Counted from the first letter of the stretch, positions 11,281-23,744 are shown. The stretch is 64,000 bases of DNA from Chlorocebus sabaeus (GCF_047675955.1 NC_132904.1:87177447-87241446); one strand, 5' to 3'. Made by a program: numbers and translations. The notes: generated from the sequence alone by a model not told the origin.

Positions 11281-11587
11281 ATTTGTTTATTTATTTAATT
11301 ATTTTGAGATGGAATCTCACTCTGTTGCCCAGACTGGAGTGCAGTGGCTTGATCTTGGCTCGCTGCCTTCTCTGCTTCCCAGGTTCAAGTGATTTTCCTG
11401 CCTCAGCCTCCTGAGTAGCTGGAACTACAAGTACACGCCACCAGGCCCAGCTAATGTTTGTATTTTTAGCAGAGATGGCGTTTCACCATGTTGGCCATAC
11501 TAGTCTCGAACTTCTGACCTTAGGTGATCCACCCGCCTTTGCCTCCCAAAATGCTGGAATTACAGGTGTGAGCTCTTGTGTCTGGCC
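11281..11587 (-). mobile_element. AluS, full length, antisense (cluster member 3)
   Basis: T/A-rich tail 11281-11304, body ending 'tgtctggcc' at 11587. Flanks beginning AATTTCCCTTTT (11263) and AATTTCTCTTTT (11588) are an imperfect target duplication. Confidence 0.9.
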
Positions 11588-11652
11588 AATTTCTCTTTTT
11601 ATTTTTATTAATTGTTTTGTAATTTATTTAATTTTTATAACATTGTGAAATA

Positions 11653-11928
11653 TACATAGTCTATTCTAGACTGCTATAACAAAATACCTTTGATTTATAA
11701 ATAATAGAGATTTATTCATCATAGTCCTAGAGACAGGGAATTCCAAGATGAAGGTGCTGGCACATTTAGTGGCTGGTAAATGCTCGCTGTCCTCTTCATA
11801 GGTACCGTTTTGTTGCTGTGTCCTCATGGGACAGCAGGGCAATAAGGACAAAAAGGATCCCCCTGGTCTTGTTATAAAGGTGCTAATTCCATTCAGGAGG
11901 GGAGAGCCTTCATGACCTGATCAACTGC
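11653..11928 (-). mobile_element. MLT1-type MaLR LTR, antisense, truncated
   Basis: Begins as the reverse complement of an MLT1 3' end ('agactgctataacaaaatacc'), runs through 'agggaattccaagatgaaggtgc' and 'gctgtgtcctcatgggaca', and stops after 'catgacctgatca'. The 5' third of the LTR is missing. No internal sequence. Confidence 0.82.
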
Positions 11929-12094
11929 TTGTGCAGGCTACTTAACAAATTTGCTTTTGTTATTTATCCCCTCTCTTTATGAAGACATTTATTTAATTAA
12001 AATTAGATAGTTCCCTCCGTTTTATAAAAATTATCCAGTTAAGAAAACCTCATTCCTACTATTATCTTTTACTACAGTTTTTTTTTTTTCTTTT

Positions 12095-12240
12095 TTGCCA
12101 AGGTCACCAATAATTGTCATCACTAATTTCTATGTTGCCAAATTGAACAGTCTCGAACAGGCCTCAGCTAATTCAAGTTTTCTGCAGCATTTGACAATTT
12201 TTAAAAAATATTTTCTACATTTGGCATCTGTCAAAACTGG
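12095..12240 (+). mobile_element. L2/CR1-clade LINE fossil, reverse-transcriptase region
   Basis: The 70-codon frame at 12095 resembles the CR1/L2 reverse-transcriptase segment before the first catalytic aspartate: residues like VITNFYVAKLNS followed by a decayed LQHLTIF where an 'SAAFDTV' motif is expected. An indel has destroyed the motif. It is an ancient inactive fossil; the family call is by motif resemblance only. Confidence 0.55.
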
Positions 12241-13024
12241 AGAGCAGATAAATAACAGAAGCACATTTTCTACATTGCCTGTAGGTGTTGGGATTCAGTT
12301 TTTTTAAGGAAGAATTGACCTCAAAAAGGAACACAAACTTGTATCTATGGAAGGAAGAAAGATTATATAGGTATAAATACAAATAGGTTTACATGTGTTG
12401 TAGTTGAAGTGGTTTTAAACTACCTATTGTACCTACTTTCTAGTGAAATATGAAGATTATATTGTCATAAGAAGTAAGAAGTCTGACTGTAAGAAAGCAT
12501 TATGAGAGGTTAGAGAAGATAAAAGGAGGTATAACATACACAATCAAATGAGTGGATAAGTAGATCGACCAGCAGACTATATAGAGAAATACATGTTTGG
12601 AGTTTGTAGCCATATGTTGGAAGTGAGACTGGTTACTACTCTTTATGGTTATATATTGTCTTTAGAAAGTTTAAGCCATTTGAGGACTGGCAAAGACTAA
12701 GTGGATAGTTAGAATTATACAAAAGTTTTGTGAGGTAAGTAGAAGCAAGAGAGAGAGCATGCCAACATAGTGAAGCTATGGGCAAGTAAATGACTATAAC
12801 ACTGGTAATTGAAATTAAGTTAAGTAAGAAAGAATGTGAAGACATATGGAGAAATAAATGGCTAAAATTTTCAAGACTGAAGATTCTATTGTTTAACACT
12901 GCATCACTTGGACCAATAGAATTTTGCAGTCAGAAAGTAGGATTCCTTACATTATGATTTTATTGGTGATGTAGTTATTAATAACAAAGTCTATGATAGT
13001 AGTTAATGAACTTTTTGGCTTGTG
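12241..13024. other. unassigned stretch
   Basis: No gene or named repeat recognised. A minus-strand frame of 87 codons (12636-12899) has no motif. Confidence 0.5.
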
Positions 13025-13210
13025 ATCCGAGATTAGAAATAATGGATAGTTTGCAAATATTTTCTCCCATTCTGTGGGTTGTCCCTTTACTGTGTTGATT
13101 GTTTCCTTGGATATGCAGAAGCTTTTTAGCTTAATGTGATTCCATTTGTCCATGCTTGCTTTCTTTGAGTGTGCTTTTGAGGTCTTACTCAAGAAATATT
13201 TGCACAGACC
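13025..13210 (-). mobile_element. L1 ORF2 fragment, antisense
   Basis: Short piece of L1 ORF2 C-terminal coding sequence in reverse ('atattttctcccattctgtg', 'gttgattgtttcctt', 'gcagaagctttttagctta'). Both ends are truncated. The 81-residue minus frame at 12947-13192 spells recognisable L1 text (KLKSFCISKETINTV, QPTEWEKIFANY). Confidence 0.85.
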
Positions 13211-15117
13211 AAAACATGTAGTTTGAAAAATAGTGGTCTAGAATGTGACCATGGGAACTGGTGACCAAGACAGGTGTATATGAGTTAGAGGAGCCCCGGA
13301 TTCTGCAAAGACAAATGACAAGATTATAAATGGAGGAAGAAAAAGATAGATGCAAACAATGAATGACAGGCCTGAAAGTAGGATTCAGATAACTGAAGCA
13401 AGGAGAGGAAGTGCATCACCAGCAGGTGACCATTCCTTTTAAAAAGGTATTTTATCAAATTACTAGAGAAAAAAGGAGATTATTTTATTACTGTATATAT
13501 ATATACATATATATATTTATTTCTATACTTTTTGCATTAATATATGTCATTGTTAAGTAATATTCACACTCTCACAGTAAGTGCATATGGAAATACCTAA
13601 GCAAAATGCTTTTCCAGGAGGCAATCTCATGGATAAAAGTGTGTCTCTAAGATAGGATTCTGGATGCGGTTGGGTGGTTCTTATTTATAGCGAGTGTATG
13701 AATTTCTTGCTCTGTGTTTTACAGAGACATGATTTCTAAAAGGATACTTTAAGAATAGGGTGTTACAATGTTTTTGCTCATGAAAGGAATGTACTAGAAC
13801 TTGAAATGATATTTCAAAATGAGAGGAAATGTTAAATTTTAAAAATTCCAGTCTATAAGCACAGTTGTGTTCATTACTAGTATGTTTTGGATTCATTTTT
13901 ATTTGATTATTCTCTAGTATTTTACTGAATTTTAAAAAAATACAGCCAGTCTCAATTTTTCTGAAGGAGATTATCTGAAAGGCATTTATTTTATTACATG
14001 TTAGGTTCAGAGAGGGCAAGAGGGAGCAGCAGTGCCTTTTAAATCTGATTTCGATGATGATACCAAAGTCAAGAAAACCTGAAAGAGAGTTAAAGAAACA
14101 CAAGGAAATACTTTAACTGATTTTTCTCAACTGATTTCCTGTACTAATTTAGCTATTCTGGATTTTATTTAAGAAACAGAGCTTTTTCTAACACCGATGA
14201 GTCTAAAGCCTGTAATGATAAAATATTTATTTGGAATACATTTCGTAGACAAATGGAAGAAATCAGTGAAATCACTTAATTAATACCTTTTTATTAGGAA
14301 GCTTTTATGTGTCATGCATTATGCAAGGTACCCTTAGAATAGACATTTAAGATAAAAAAGTATACAACTTTCTTACAATTAAAAACTCTTAAAGACTCAT
14401 CAAGATAAATAAGCATTATTTATAAAATAAAGCGATGCATATATTTCTACTCCTGTTAGTGATGTCTCCCCTAAATTAGGTTCATAAATGAATGCTTGTG
14501 GGAGTGACTTCAGTGTTAAAGTTACTTAGAGGATGGTGCTTTATTAACCAAATAATACTCCATTTCATTAATAATTAAATAAATATTTTTCTCTCCTCAT
14601 AGTGGCACCATTTCTAAAGTAGGAAAACTTTAATCTGAAAAACTGACAACGATAGAGAAATGTAGCTTACATATAAATATATGAGATAAAGAATATATCT
14701 CACAAATATATGAGATAAAGAAAATTAATAAACTTTGAAAAGTGAGATATAAAAATCAGATTTTAAAAAAAGTAGAAAGTAAGTCATGGGGTTGTTAGCC
14801 ACTATAGGTCTATTTTATTCACTGACACTTGGCACCTTCCCTCTGTTGTAGATGAATGCAGTTGCAGCTCTCTGCCAACTATAATTTGGTTGGCAGTAAT
14901 TCTACCCTAGCAGAGGGTACATGACTGCTACTTATCCAGCAGAAACAAAGACATTGTGAAGTGTAATTCCATGTTCATGCTGCTGCTTCATTACTGTACT
15001 TTATAAATAATTTATTCATTTTGCTTTATTTTAAACCCTAGGTATTTGAGTATAGCATGACATGTTTTACTCTAAACTACCAAAAAGTACTCATAATAGA
15101 CACACCAACCAAAAATA
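13211..15117. other. unassigned stretch with a short (TA)n
   Basis: Nothing recognised apart from a short AT-alternating tract at about 13492-13522 and a possible decayed L2/MIR piece near 14290-14345 ('tatgtgtcatgcattatgcaaggta'). The 140-codon minus frame at 13681-14103 has no recognisable domain. Confidence 0.5.
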
Positions 15118-15310
15118 ATTATGATAATAATAATAAATTTAAAAGGCAGTGTTTACTGGGTGATTATTACTGTGTGCCAGACACAGCATTTTGATGTACT
15201 ACTTACGTAATACAGTAACCTATAAAATATCCATTATTTTTACCATTTTATGGGCAAAGAAATTGAGACTTAGATAAATTAAGTACCATGCCAAAAATTA
15301 CATACTAGTG
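15118..15310 (-). mobile_element. MIR SINE, antisense
   Basis: Antisense order: 'ctgtgtgccagacacagcat', then 'accattttatgggcaaagaaattgagac', then 'taagtaccatgcc'. Clear MIR core in reverse. Confidence 0.8.
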
Positions 15311-16439
15311 TATTGTAGGTTAAATACACGTTTTGTATCATTGTGTTAAGGGATAAAGGGTGTTGTGATGTTATAATTTATTTTTCTCCAAGGAAAGAAG
15401 AAGGTTGATGAAAAGACTGAAAAGCACAGGATATGTTTCTCTATTTATCCAAGTATCTGAATCTCAATAAGGATAACTCATGATGCAAATAATTTAAAGA
15501 AAAAACTGTGACCAATCACTGATAAACTCTCCATGTTGTTTTTGCTTTTCAGTCAGGTGGTAGTATCTTAAAGTATCAAGAAATCTGGATCAAAGCTTTC
15601 AGATGCTTCAGAGGCAAGCATAAAAAAATTAACTAGTAAACTACGAAATGATTTCTAGAAGATCTCAAATCTTGAAAGAATATCTCAAGAAATCTTTAAA
15701 TATGATAACATGCCTAACAATTGGAAATACCAATCGAATTGTCTTTGAAGGCTGATATTATATGGGTATTTTCTACTCAGTACATAAAACAGACATCACA
15801 TATTATAATTACTGTATTTGTGTAGGGAAATGAAAACATAAATTTAAGCTCTACATTGAAATTCTATTTTATAATGCCATGGCAAAGTTGTAGTTTATTT
15901 GGTGTAATTTTACATTAGCTTTGGTTATGGAGGGGCTTTTCTTCTTGTTTCTTCCTACCCAGGCAGATATATTTTTCTTCTATTCTCAACCTCATGTTCT
16001 GAGACCAAGACTTTATAGAGATACACACACACACACACACACACACGTACATTTATGTGTTCTCCACATTCAATAACAGTTTTGGGTTCAAAATAGAGAT
16101 AATATCCTTGAAATTATCTCATTTTATTTCTCTAGGGAATATCCTAGATGAAGTATCATAAAATAGAATGGTTTTGGTGGTAGCTGGATGATACAGGAAA
16201 GCAAGAAAAATATAACATGAGAGACATATGAACAAATTTTCAGTAAGTCCACTGAATCAGGTTACATAGGATTTTCCAACAATTTGGTTTGTTTAGCAAA
16301 GTAATCAAGAAGTTTCTATATATCCAAGAGAGATTCAAGGTCAAGATCCATGCTTTGGTTTACAAATCTCTCTGTTGACTCTGTCTGTCTAAGAGCACTT
16401 ATAATGCGTTAGGATTTAGTTGCCTGACTTCACCCATAG
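15311..16439. other. unassigned stretch
   Basis: No gene or named repeat recognised other than the (AC)n listed separately. Confidence 0.5.
16022..16046. repeat. (AC)n microsatellite
   Basis: About 12 uninterrupted AC units. Length suits a polymorphic dinucleotide marker. Confidence 0.95.
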
Positions 16440-16545
16440 ACTGAATGTCTAGAAAACAGGCATATCTTTGAATCTTGAACACTTACTTCATGACTGCCAT
16501 ATGGTGGGTGATAAATAAATTTTGTTTTCAGTTGATGATTGTACA
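16440..16545 (+). mobile_element. L2 LINE 3' tail, sense, decayed
   Basis: Order of 'gactgaatgtctagaaaacaggca', 'tgccatatggtgggtgataaataaattttgtttt' follows the end of L2 in sense orientation. Divergence is high. Confidence 0.5.
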
Positions 16546-16929
16546 ATATAAAATAATGTAACTTGGTCTGGGATTTGATACCCTTTGAGCTATTTTTTAT
16601 TCCACACACAACCATACTGCTGTTCTTGCTCATGATAGGTTTTTTTTTTATGTTATGCATAATAACTGATAACATTAATCTGTAATATTTAAAAATATAT
16701 TTTTAATTATTTAAAGGATAAAATATTTTAATTACTAAAATTTGAAAATACAATGAAAGCATAAAATAATTAAACATTGATGACTACTCCCAATATTTTG
16801 AGGTATATATTTTCAAATATTCATACATAAACATATATACATATTTGTGTGTGTATATATACATATATATACCGCATGTACATGCATATACATTATATTG
16901 GATATTCACCTACATGACTTTTTCATTAA
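16546..16929. other. AT-rich stretch with (TA/TG)n near 16815-16895
   Basis: Very AT-rich. Includes mixed tatata/tgtgtg alternation. No gene or named repeat. Confidence 0.6.
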
Positions 16930-17480
16930 CTATTTATTTGAGATTAGTTGAAGGAAATAATCACAAAGATGATACAGACAGTTTTCACATTTCTCATCCC
17001 CAATTTTCCCTATTGTTTACATTTTAAATAAGTATGGTATATATGTAATAATTGCTCAACCACTATTGACACAGTATTGTTAAAGTCCATATATTATCAA
17101 AATTCTCTTTGTTTTTACCTAATGTCCCTCTTTCTGTTACAGGATCCCATCCAGGATACCACATTATGATTAGTTAATATGTCTCCTTAGGCTCTTCTTG
17201 GTGTGATACTCATTAGATATTTTGTAGCATGTCCTTCATTTCATACTTACCTAATTTTTAATCATTATTAGGTTGACATTAGGGGTTTGGTGTAGAAAGA
17301 TCACAGGGGCTAAGTGTCATTATTATCATAACACATCAAAGGCATATACTATCAATATTACTTTTCACTACTGATACTATGCTTGTTCACATGGCTAAAT
17401 AATGTTTATCAGGTTTCTTCACTATAATGTTACTCTTCCCCACTCTTTCCATATTGAGCTCTTTGGAAGACAGTCTTTAT
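16930..17480 (-). mobile_element. L1M 3' UTR, antisense (left part of a split element)
   Basis: Reverse L1M 3' UTR text ('caggatcccatccaggatacc', 'gtctccttaggctcttctt', 'ggtttcttcactataatgttact'). It is interrupted at 17480 by a younger L1PA and resumes at 19152 without loss. L1MB/MC-like age. Confidence 0.8.
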
Positions 17481-17493
17481 GCACAGCTCAATC

Positions 17494-19151
17494 TTTTTTT
17501 TTTTATTATTATTATTATACTTTAAGTTCTAGGGTACATGTGCATAACGTGCAGGTTTGTTACATATGTATACTTGTGCCATGTTGGTGTGCTGCACCCA
17601 TCAACTCGTCAGCACCCATCAACTCGTCATTTACATCAGGTATAACTCCCAATGCAATCCCTCCCCCCTCCTCCCTCCCCATGATAGGCCCCGGTGTGTG
17701 TTGTTCCCCTTCCCAAGTCCAAGTGATCTCATTGTTCTGTTCCCACCTAAGAGTGAGAACATGCGGTGTTTGGTTTTCTGTTCTTGTGATAGTTTGCTAA
17801 GAATGATGGTTTCCAGCTGCATCCATGTCCCTACAAAGGACACAAACTCATCCTTTTTTATGGCTGCATAGTATTCCATGGTGTATATGTGCCACATTTT
17901 CTTAATCCAGTCTGTCACTGATAGACATTTGGGTTGATTCCAAGTCTTTGCTATTGTGAATAGTGCCGCAATAAACATACGTGTGCATGTGTTTTTATAG
18001 CAGCAAGATTTATAATCCTTTGGGTATATACCCAGTAATGGGATGGCTGGGTCATATGGTACATCTAGTTCTAGATCCTTGAGGAATCGCCATACTGTTT
18101 TCCATAATGGTTGAACTAGTTTACAATGCCACCAACAGTGTAAAAGTGTTCCTATTTCTCCACATCCTCTCCAGCACCTGTTGTTTCCTGACTTTTGAAT
18201 GATCGCCATTCTAACTGGTGTGAGATGGTATCTCATTGTGGTTTTGATTTGCATTTCTCTGATGGCCAGTGATGATGAGCATTTTTTCATGTGTCTGTTG
18301 GCTGTATGAATGTCTTCTTTTGAGAACTGTCTGTTCATATCCTTTGCCCACTTTTTGATGGGGTTGTTTGTTTTTTTCTTGTAAATTTGTTTGAGTTCTT
18401 TGTAGGTTCTGGATATTAGCCCTTTGTCAGATGAGTAGATTGCAAAAATTTTCTCCCATTCTGTAGGTTGCCTGTTCACTCTGATGGTAGTTTCTTTTGC
18501 TGTGCAGAAGCTCTTTAGTTTCATTAGATCTCATTTGTCAATTTTGGCTTTTGCTGCCGTTGCTTTTGGTGTTTTAGACATGAAGTCTTTGCCCATGCCT
18601 ATGTCCTGAATGGTACTACCTAGGTTTTCCACTAGGGTTTTTATGGTATTAGGTCTAACATTTAAGTCTCTAATCCATCTTGAATTAATTTTCGTATAAG
18701 GAGTAAGGAAAGGATCCAGTTTCAGCTTTCTACTTATGGCTAGTCAATTTTCCCAGCACCATTTATTAAACAGGGAATCCTTTCCCCATTTCTTGTTTCT
18801 CTCAGGTTTGTCAAAGATCAGATGGCTGTAGATGTGTGGTATTATTTCTGAGGACTCTGTTCTGTTCCATTGGTCTATATCTCTGTTTTGGTACCAGTAC
18901 CATGCTGTTTTGGTTACTGTAGCCTTGTAGTATAGTTTGAAGTCAGGTAGCGTGATGCCTCCAGCTTTGTTCTTTTGACTTAGGATTGTCTTGGAGATGT
19001 GGGCTCTTTTTTGGTTCCATATGAACTTTAAAGCAGTTTTTTCCAATTCTGTGAAGAAACTCATTGGTAGCTTAATGGGGATGGCATTGAATCTATAAAT
19101 AACCTTGGGCAGTATGGCCATTTTCACAATATTGATTCTTCCTATCCATGA
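17494..19151 (-). mobile_element. L1PA insertion, antisense, 5'-truncated, 15-bp target duplication
   Basis: A 1.66-kb primate-specific L1 3' end inserted into the older L1M. The poly(A) is the T-run and (ATT)n at 17494-17518, then 3' UTR and ORF2 C-terminus, truncated at 19151. The target duplication GCACAGCTCAATCTT is perfect at 17481-17495 and 19152-19166. Low decay compared with other L1s here points to a fairly recent (anthropoid) insertion. Confidence 0.95.
17631..19150 (-). pseudogene. L1PA ORF2 C-terminal remnant
   Basis: Two long minus-strand frames carry L1 ORF2p text downstream of the reverse-transcriptase core. 18744-19190 (148 codons, its first residues coming from flanking DNA) contains INIVKMAILPK and the TLPDFKLYYKATVTKTAWYW run. 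17631-18524 (297 codons) contains the C-terminal part with KKCSSSLAIREMQIKTTMRY and CWRGCGEIGTLLHCWWHC, which includes the cysteine-rich segment. A frame break lies between them (about 18525-18745). The normal ORF2 stop is lost near 17736-17738 (a TGA now read as AGA), so the second frame reads about 35 codons into the 3' UTR. No EN or RT catalytic core, so not functional. Confidence 0.9.
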
Positions 19152-21130
19152 GCACAGCTCAATCTTAAGAAGTGGAGAGTTTTGCTCCACTCTTCGAGGG
19201 CAGAAAATCTACATAATTTTTTGGCATCCTTTTACACTGGAGATTGGTTTATCCTCCCTCATTTATTTATTGATACATGCAATTATTTGTATCCGAATAC
19301 GCCTGTGGATTTTTCCTTTATAGTGTTGGTTGTAATCCAGTAACTTTTTTTGGTGCTGCTTAAATTGTCTCAGTTTTGGCCATTGAATGATTTTCAGTTT
19401 TTGTTGTTGTTTTTTTTCCAATTTGTTCCCTGGTATTCCTCCATCACTGTGATTATGTTGTTTTTGGAGACTTACTTGTTTTATGGCACTACAAGATGCT
19501 TGAGGCCTATCTTATGTATGTCCTTCCCCAGTATTATGATCAGTCATTTTTCCCTGGAGTCTTGAATTCTATTATTGGGAGTCAATAATCCTATTATTTA
19601 GAATTCAACCAATCCTATTATTGGAATGGTATTAGAAACCAAGATTCGGGCACTATTTGTTTGTTGCTATTGAGATAGTATAGCTTCTAGACCCTTTCAG
19701 TTGACAGATCAAGGAAATATAGGTGTGTATATCACACACACACTCTCACACATATATATGTACACATATCTGTATAAATATTTGCATAGTCATCCATCTG
19801 AATATAAATTAAACTAAGCATAATTCATACTAATGTCTCTATCCTTGATCCAATATCAGATGAACAAATCTAGCTTTCTCTGCTTGCTTGTCGGTAATTT
19901 CACATTCAGCATCTTTTCCCCTATCCCCTTTAGTGAGGATGTTTTATACATCAGCAATAAAATTAGATACATCTGTCACAGTGTGTATTCCATCCTGAGA
20001 TTTCCCTAACCCCTGAATTTATTTTTGTTTTAATTTGCATACATTAAGATTCACTTTTATACTGTAAAGTTCTCTAGATTCTGAGAAATGCAGATTGCCC
20101 TGTATATATCATTGAAGTACTATGCAGAATACTTTCACTCTTACAAAGACTATATGTGCTTTACCTGTTCAACTCCCTACACTCCAACTTCTGGCAATTA
20201 CTGTTCTTTTTATTATTCTATAGCTTTGCCTTTTCCAGACTGTCTCATAAAGGAAATACAATATTTTGCTTTTTCACACCACTTTACTTACAAGTATTTA
20301 AGATTCGTGTATACTTTTGCAGTGGCTTGACAGCTCATTCTTTTTCATTGCTGAATAATTATCCATTGTAAGAATGTACCACAATTTGTTTACCTAGTTA
20401 TCTATTGAAGCATTATCCTGATTGTTTTCAGTTTTGGGCAATTGTGAATGAAGCTGCTATAAATATTTATAGGAAAGGTTTTTGGTTGACTTACATTTTC
20501 AAATAAGTTGGATAAATATCTAAGGACTTCATTGCTGGATTTTATGGTAAGATTATGTCTAGCTTTATACGAAATTGCAAAAATGTCTTCCAAAGTGATT
20601 TTACCATTCTGCATTGCCACTAGTAATGAACAAGTGTTTCTACTACTCTGCATCCTTGCCAGTAATTAATATTGTGTGTCTTGGATTTCTGCTATTCTAA
20701 TAGATATGTAGTGGTGTCTTGTTGTAGTTTTACTTTACACAAGATAACCTTGATGTTTGCATAATATTCCGTTTTGTTGATATGAAATAAGACTAAAGTA
20801 TTTAACTTGGTTTTATAGGTTGTTTATAATTTTATTTTTAAAAATTTTAAGTAATATCATGGTAAACGTTCTTCATATAAATCTGTGTGTATAATCCTGA
20901 TGATGTCCTTAGAAATCATCATTTTCCTATTGTTTTTTAAAGAGTCTTTCATATATTTTGGGTGCCAGTCCTTTAGCCCAAATATATATTTTTTGAAAAT
21001 ATTTTGTCAGTCTAAGGTTTCCTTTTCAATCTCTTAAGCATATATTTTGCTGAAGAGAAGTTTTTAATTTAATGAAGTCCAATTTATCAAAGTTTTTCAT
21101 GGATTATGCTTTTGGTGTTGTATTAGCCAT
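19152..21130 (-). mobile_element. L1M, antisense (right part of split element): 3' UTR then ORF2
   Basis: Continues the L1M after the L1PA. 3' UTR text to about 20000 ('cactacaagatgcttgaggc', 'gtattagaaaccaagattcggg'), then decayed ORF2 C-terminal text ('ggcaattgtgaatgaagctg', 'gaagtccaatttatcaaag'). A stretch at about 20740-20930 aligns poorly and may be a small insertion. Confidence 0.78.
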
Positions 21131-21159
21131 CATATTTTACTCACCCAGTCACCTGTCAT

Positions 21160-21440
21160 TGGCATTTGAGTGGGGTTGGTTTCATATATTGCCATCATAA
21201 ACAATTATACAAAAAAAAATCTGTATGCATACTTTATTTTTCATGTGTATATCTATAGGATAAACTTTCAAAAGCTGTTGATTTAATAGCTGATTAAAAA
21301 ATATTTTAACTTTTGATATACATTACCAAATTTTCCTTTCTAATATTGGAACCAACTCACAATTTTATCAACAGCATATAGAATTGTCTGTTTTCCCACA
21401 GACATTGTCAAACTTTTAGATTTTATAGATAAATAGTCAA
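21160..21440 (-). mobile_element. possible further old L1 ORF2 piece, antisense
   Basis: Faint L1-like order ('gccatcataaacaattata', 'tatctataggataaac', 'accaaattttcctttct', 'catatagaattgtctg'). It may belong to a second ancient L1 behind the first. Weak. Confidence 0.4.
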
Positions 21441-22164
21441 AAACAAATGACCAAAACCATACTTTAGAATTTATGAATAAATATGTGAATCTTGAGTTTC
21501 TCACCTAAAGAGAGTTTTTGATGTATTTTTATTCAGTTGCTTCCATATGCATAAGAGAAAAGTCTTCTTCTTTGAGCCAGATGTTTCACTGTCCTGCAAA
21601 CATCTGCACTGTTTCAGGAATGCAGGCCAAGTAAAAGTTAAAGAAATATCCAAGCCTGGGGGAAAGGTATTATGCTGTAAACATTGCTAAAAGTGGGGGA
21701 AAAAAAAGGGGGAAATTTAATTTACAAGTAATTAAGCAAATTATTATTTTTTAAAAGCATCAGCAATATCAGACTTTACAAAAAAATTACCAAAGATAAT
21801 GAAAGGTATGCAACTGACCAGAAATAATATTGCTATCATTTTCCCAAAAAGTCCACATAACCAACAGATCATATTCACATTACAAGGCAGTTCTCAGAGA
21901 TCATATTCTTTATCTATAAAATGTGGAAAATAACATAATAACATAAGTGCTACCTAAGGTAATAACTTACAAACCCACCTTATAAACTGTTAAACACCAC
22001 AAAATGTGAGTTACTATGAGGAAACTATGAAGGAGGTGGCAGAGCTACTAAAGAAAAATTCTGATTAAGTCTAGATGCTTTTCAAATTAGAACACAATTG
22101 AATAAAATGAAATAGGCAGCTATTTTGTGATGTTGTGTAAGAGGAAAGTAGATAAAGAAAATAG
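21441..22164. other. unassigned stretch
   Basis: No gene or named repeat recognised. A short A8 run sits between G-runs near 21693-21712. Confidence 0.5.
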
Positions 22165-22245
22165 AAATTTATTGAATACCTACCATATACAAGACAGAGT
22201 GTTGATGACTTACATAGATTTTATTTAAACTTAAAAATAAACTGA
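22165..22245 (-). mobile_element. MIR SINE fragment, antisense
   Basis: 'tttattgaatacctaccatatacaagacagagtgttgatgacttacatag' follows the antisense MIR start. Short. Confidence 0.55.
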
Positions 22246-22635
22246 TACTTAGATAACACCTACATTAAACATATTTTTTAATGAAGGCTTAGCATTATGA
22301 GCAGTAAAACACATATATATTATGTAATCACGAATTTTATAAGGAACTTAGGTTCACAACACAGATCCTGCTGCTACCACCTTGTGAAATGCTTTAGCTG
22401 ACACCACCTATTGGAATGTACAGACCTGCAGTCTGGGAACACCTCAACTCACCAGCACAGTGGGTTCCTAATCTTGAGAAGCCAGAAAACAAATTCAAGG
22501 CCTGATACAAGTTACCCAGAGTTAGAGCATGCAGTCCAAGAATTGGGAGCGGAGTCTTGACTCTAAAATCTTACACAAGTGAAGCTAGTTGACTGAATCC
22601 ACCTTATACCACAATCAAACCCTCCAGAGCATAAA

Positions 22636-23700
22636 TTGAATAAAAAATACCAAAAAATCCAAAGGGTAGCCACTTTAAAGATTGGAGGAACATCAGCTCC
22701 TAAAGATGAGAAAAAAGAAGCACAAGAACCCTTACAACACAAAAGTCAGAATGCTTCCATTCTTCCAAATGATGATACTACCTCTCCAGCAAGGATTCTG
22801 AACTGGGCTGAGATGGCTGAAATGACAGAAATATAATTCAGAATATGGAAGGAATGAAGATCATTGAGATACAGGAATACATTGAAACCTAATCCAAGAA
22901 AGCTATTAAAATGATACAGGAGATAAAGACAAAATAGCCAGTATAGACAAGAACATAACGAACATGATAGAGCTAAAAAACACACTACAATAATTTGATA
23001 ATACAACTACAATTATTAATAGCAGAATAGACCAAGAAGAAGAAAGAATTTCAGAACTTGAACACTGACCTTCTGAAATAAGGCATTCAGACAAAAATAG
23101 AGAAAAAATGAATGAAATGGAATGAACAAAACCTCTGAGAAATATGGGATTATGAAAAGAGTCCAAATCTATGACTCACTTGTGTGTCCCTGAAAGAGAT
23201 GGGGAGAATGGAAGCAACTTGGAAAACATATCTTAGGATATCATACATGAGAATTTCCCCAACCTAACTAGAAAGGCCAACATTCAAATTCATGAAATGC
23301 AGAGATCCCCACAAAAAGGTCATTCCCGAGACATGTAATCATCAGATTATTCAAGGTCAAAATGAAAAAAACAATGTTAAAGATAGAAAGATCTAGTCAC
23401 CTACAAAGGGGAGCTCATTAGCCTAAGAGTGGACCTCTCAGCAGAAACCATACAAGCCAGAAAAGATTGGGGACCAATATTCAACATTCTTAAAGACAAG
23501 AAATTTCAACCAAAAATTTCATATTTGGCCAAACTAAGCTTCACAAGCAAAGGAGAAATATGATCTTTTTTAGATGAGCAAATGCTGAGAGAATTCATCA
23601 CCACTTCACCTGCCTTATAAGAGCTCCTGAAAGCACTAAGTATGGAAAGGAAACACCATTATCAGGCACTACAAAACACGTATAAGTATACAGACTAGTG
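22636..23700 (+). pseudogene. L1 ORF1 remnant
   Basis: Decayed L1 RNA-binding protein gene. The first frame (22636-22836) reads N-terminal residues like GGTSAPKDEKKEAQEPLQ and ends at EMAEMTEI. A coiled-coil coding region follows in broken frames. The RNA-recognition part is recognisable around 23160-23290 (residues like ERDGENGSNLE), and the C-terminal domain at about 23395-23660. Many in-frame stops exclude function. Confidence 0.8.
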
Positions 23701-23744
23701 ACACTATAAAGCAAGCACACAAACAAGTCTGCATAATAACCAGT

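Noticed and set aside
13681..14103. 140-codon minus-strand frame, one of the longer frames outside known repeats
   Set aside because: AT-rich, Phe/Ile/Lys/Asn-heavy composition like random translation. No motif, no paired exon signals.
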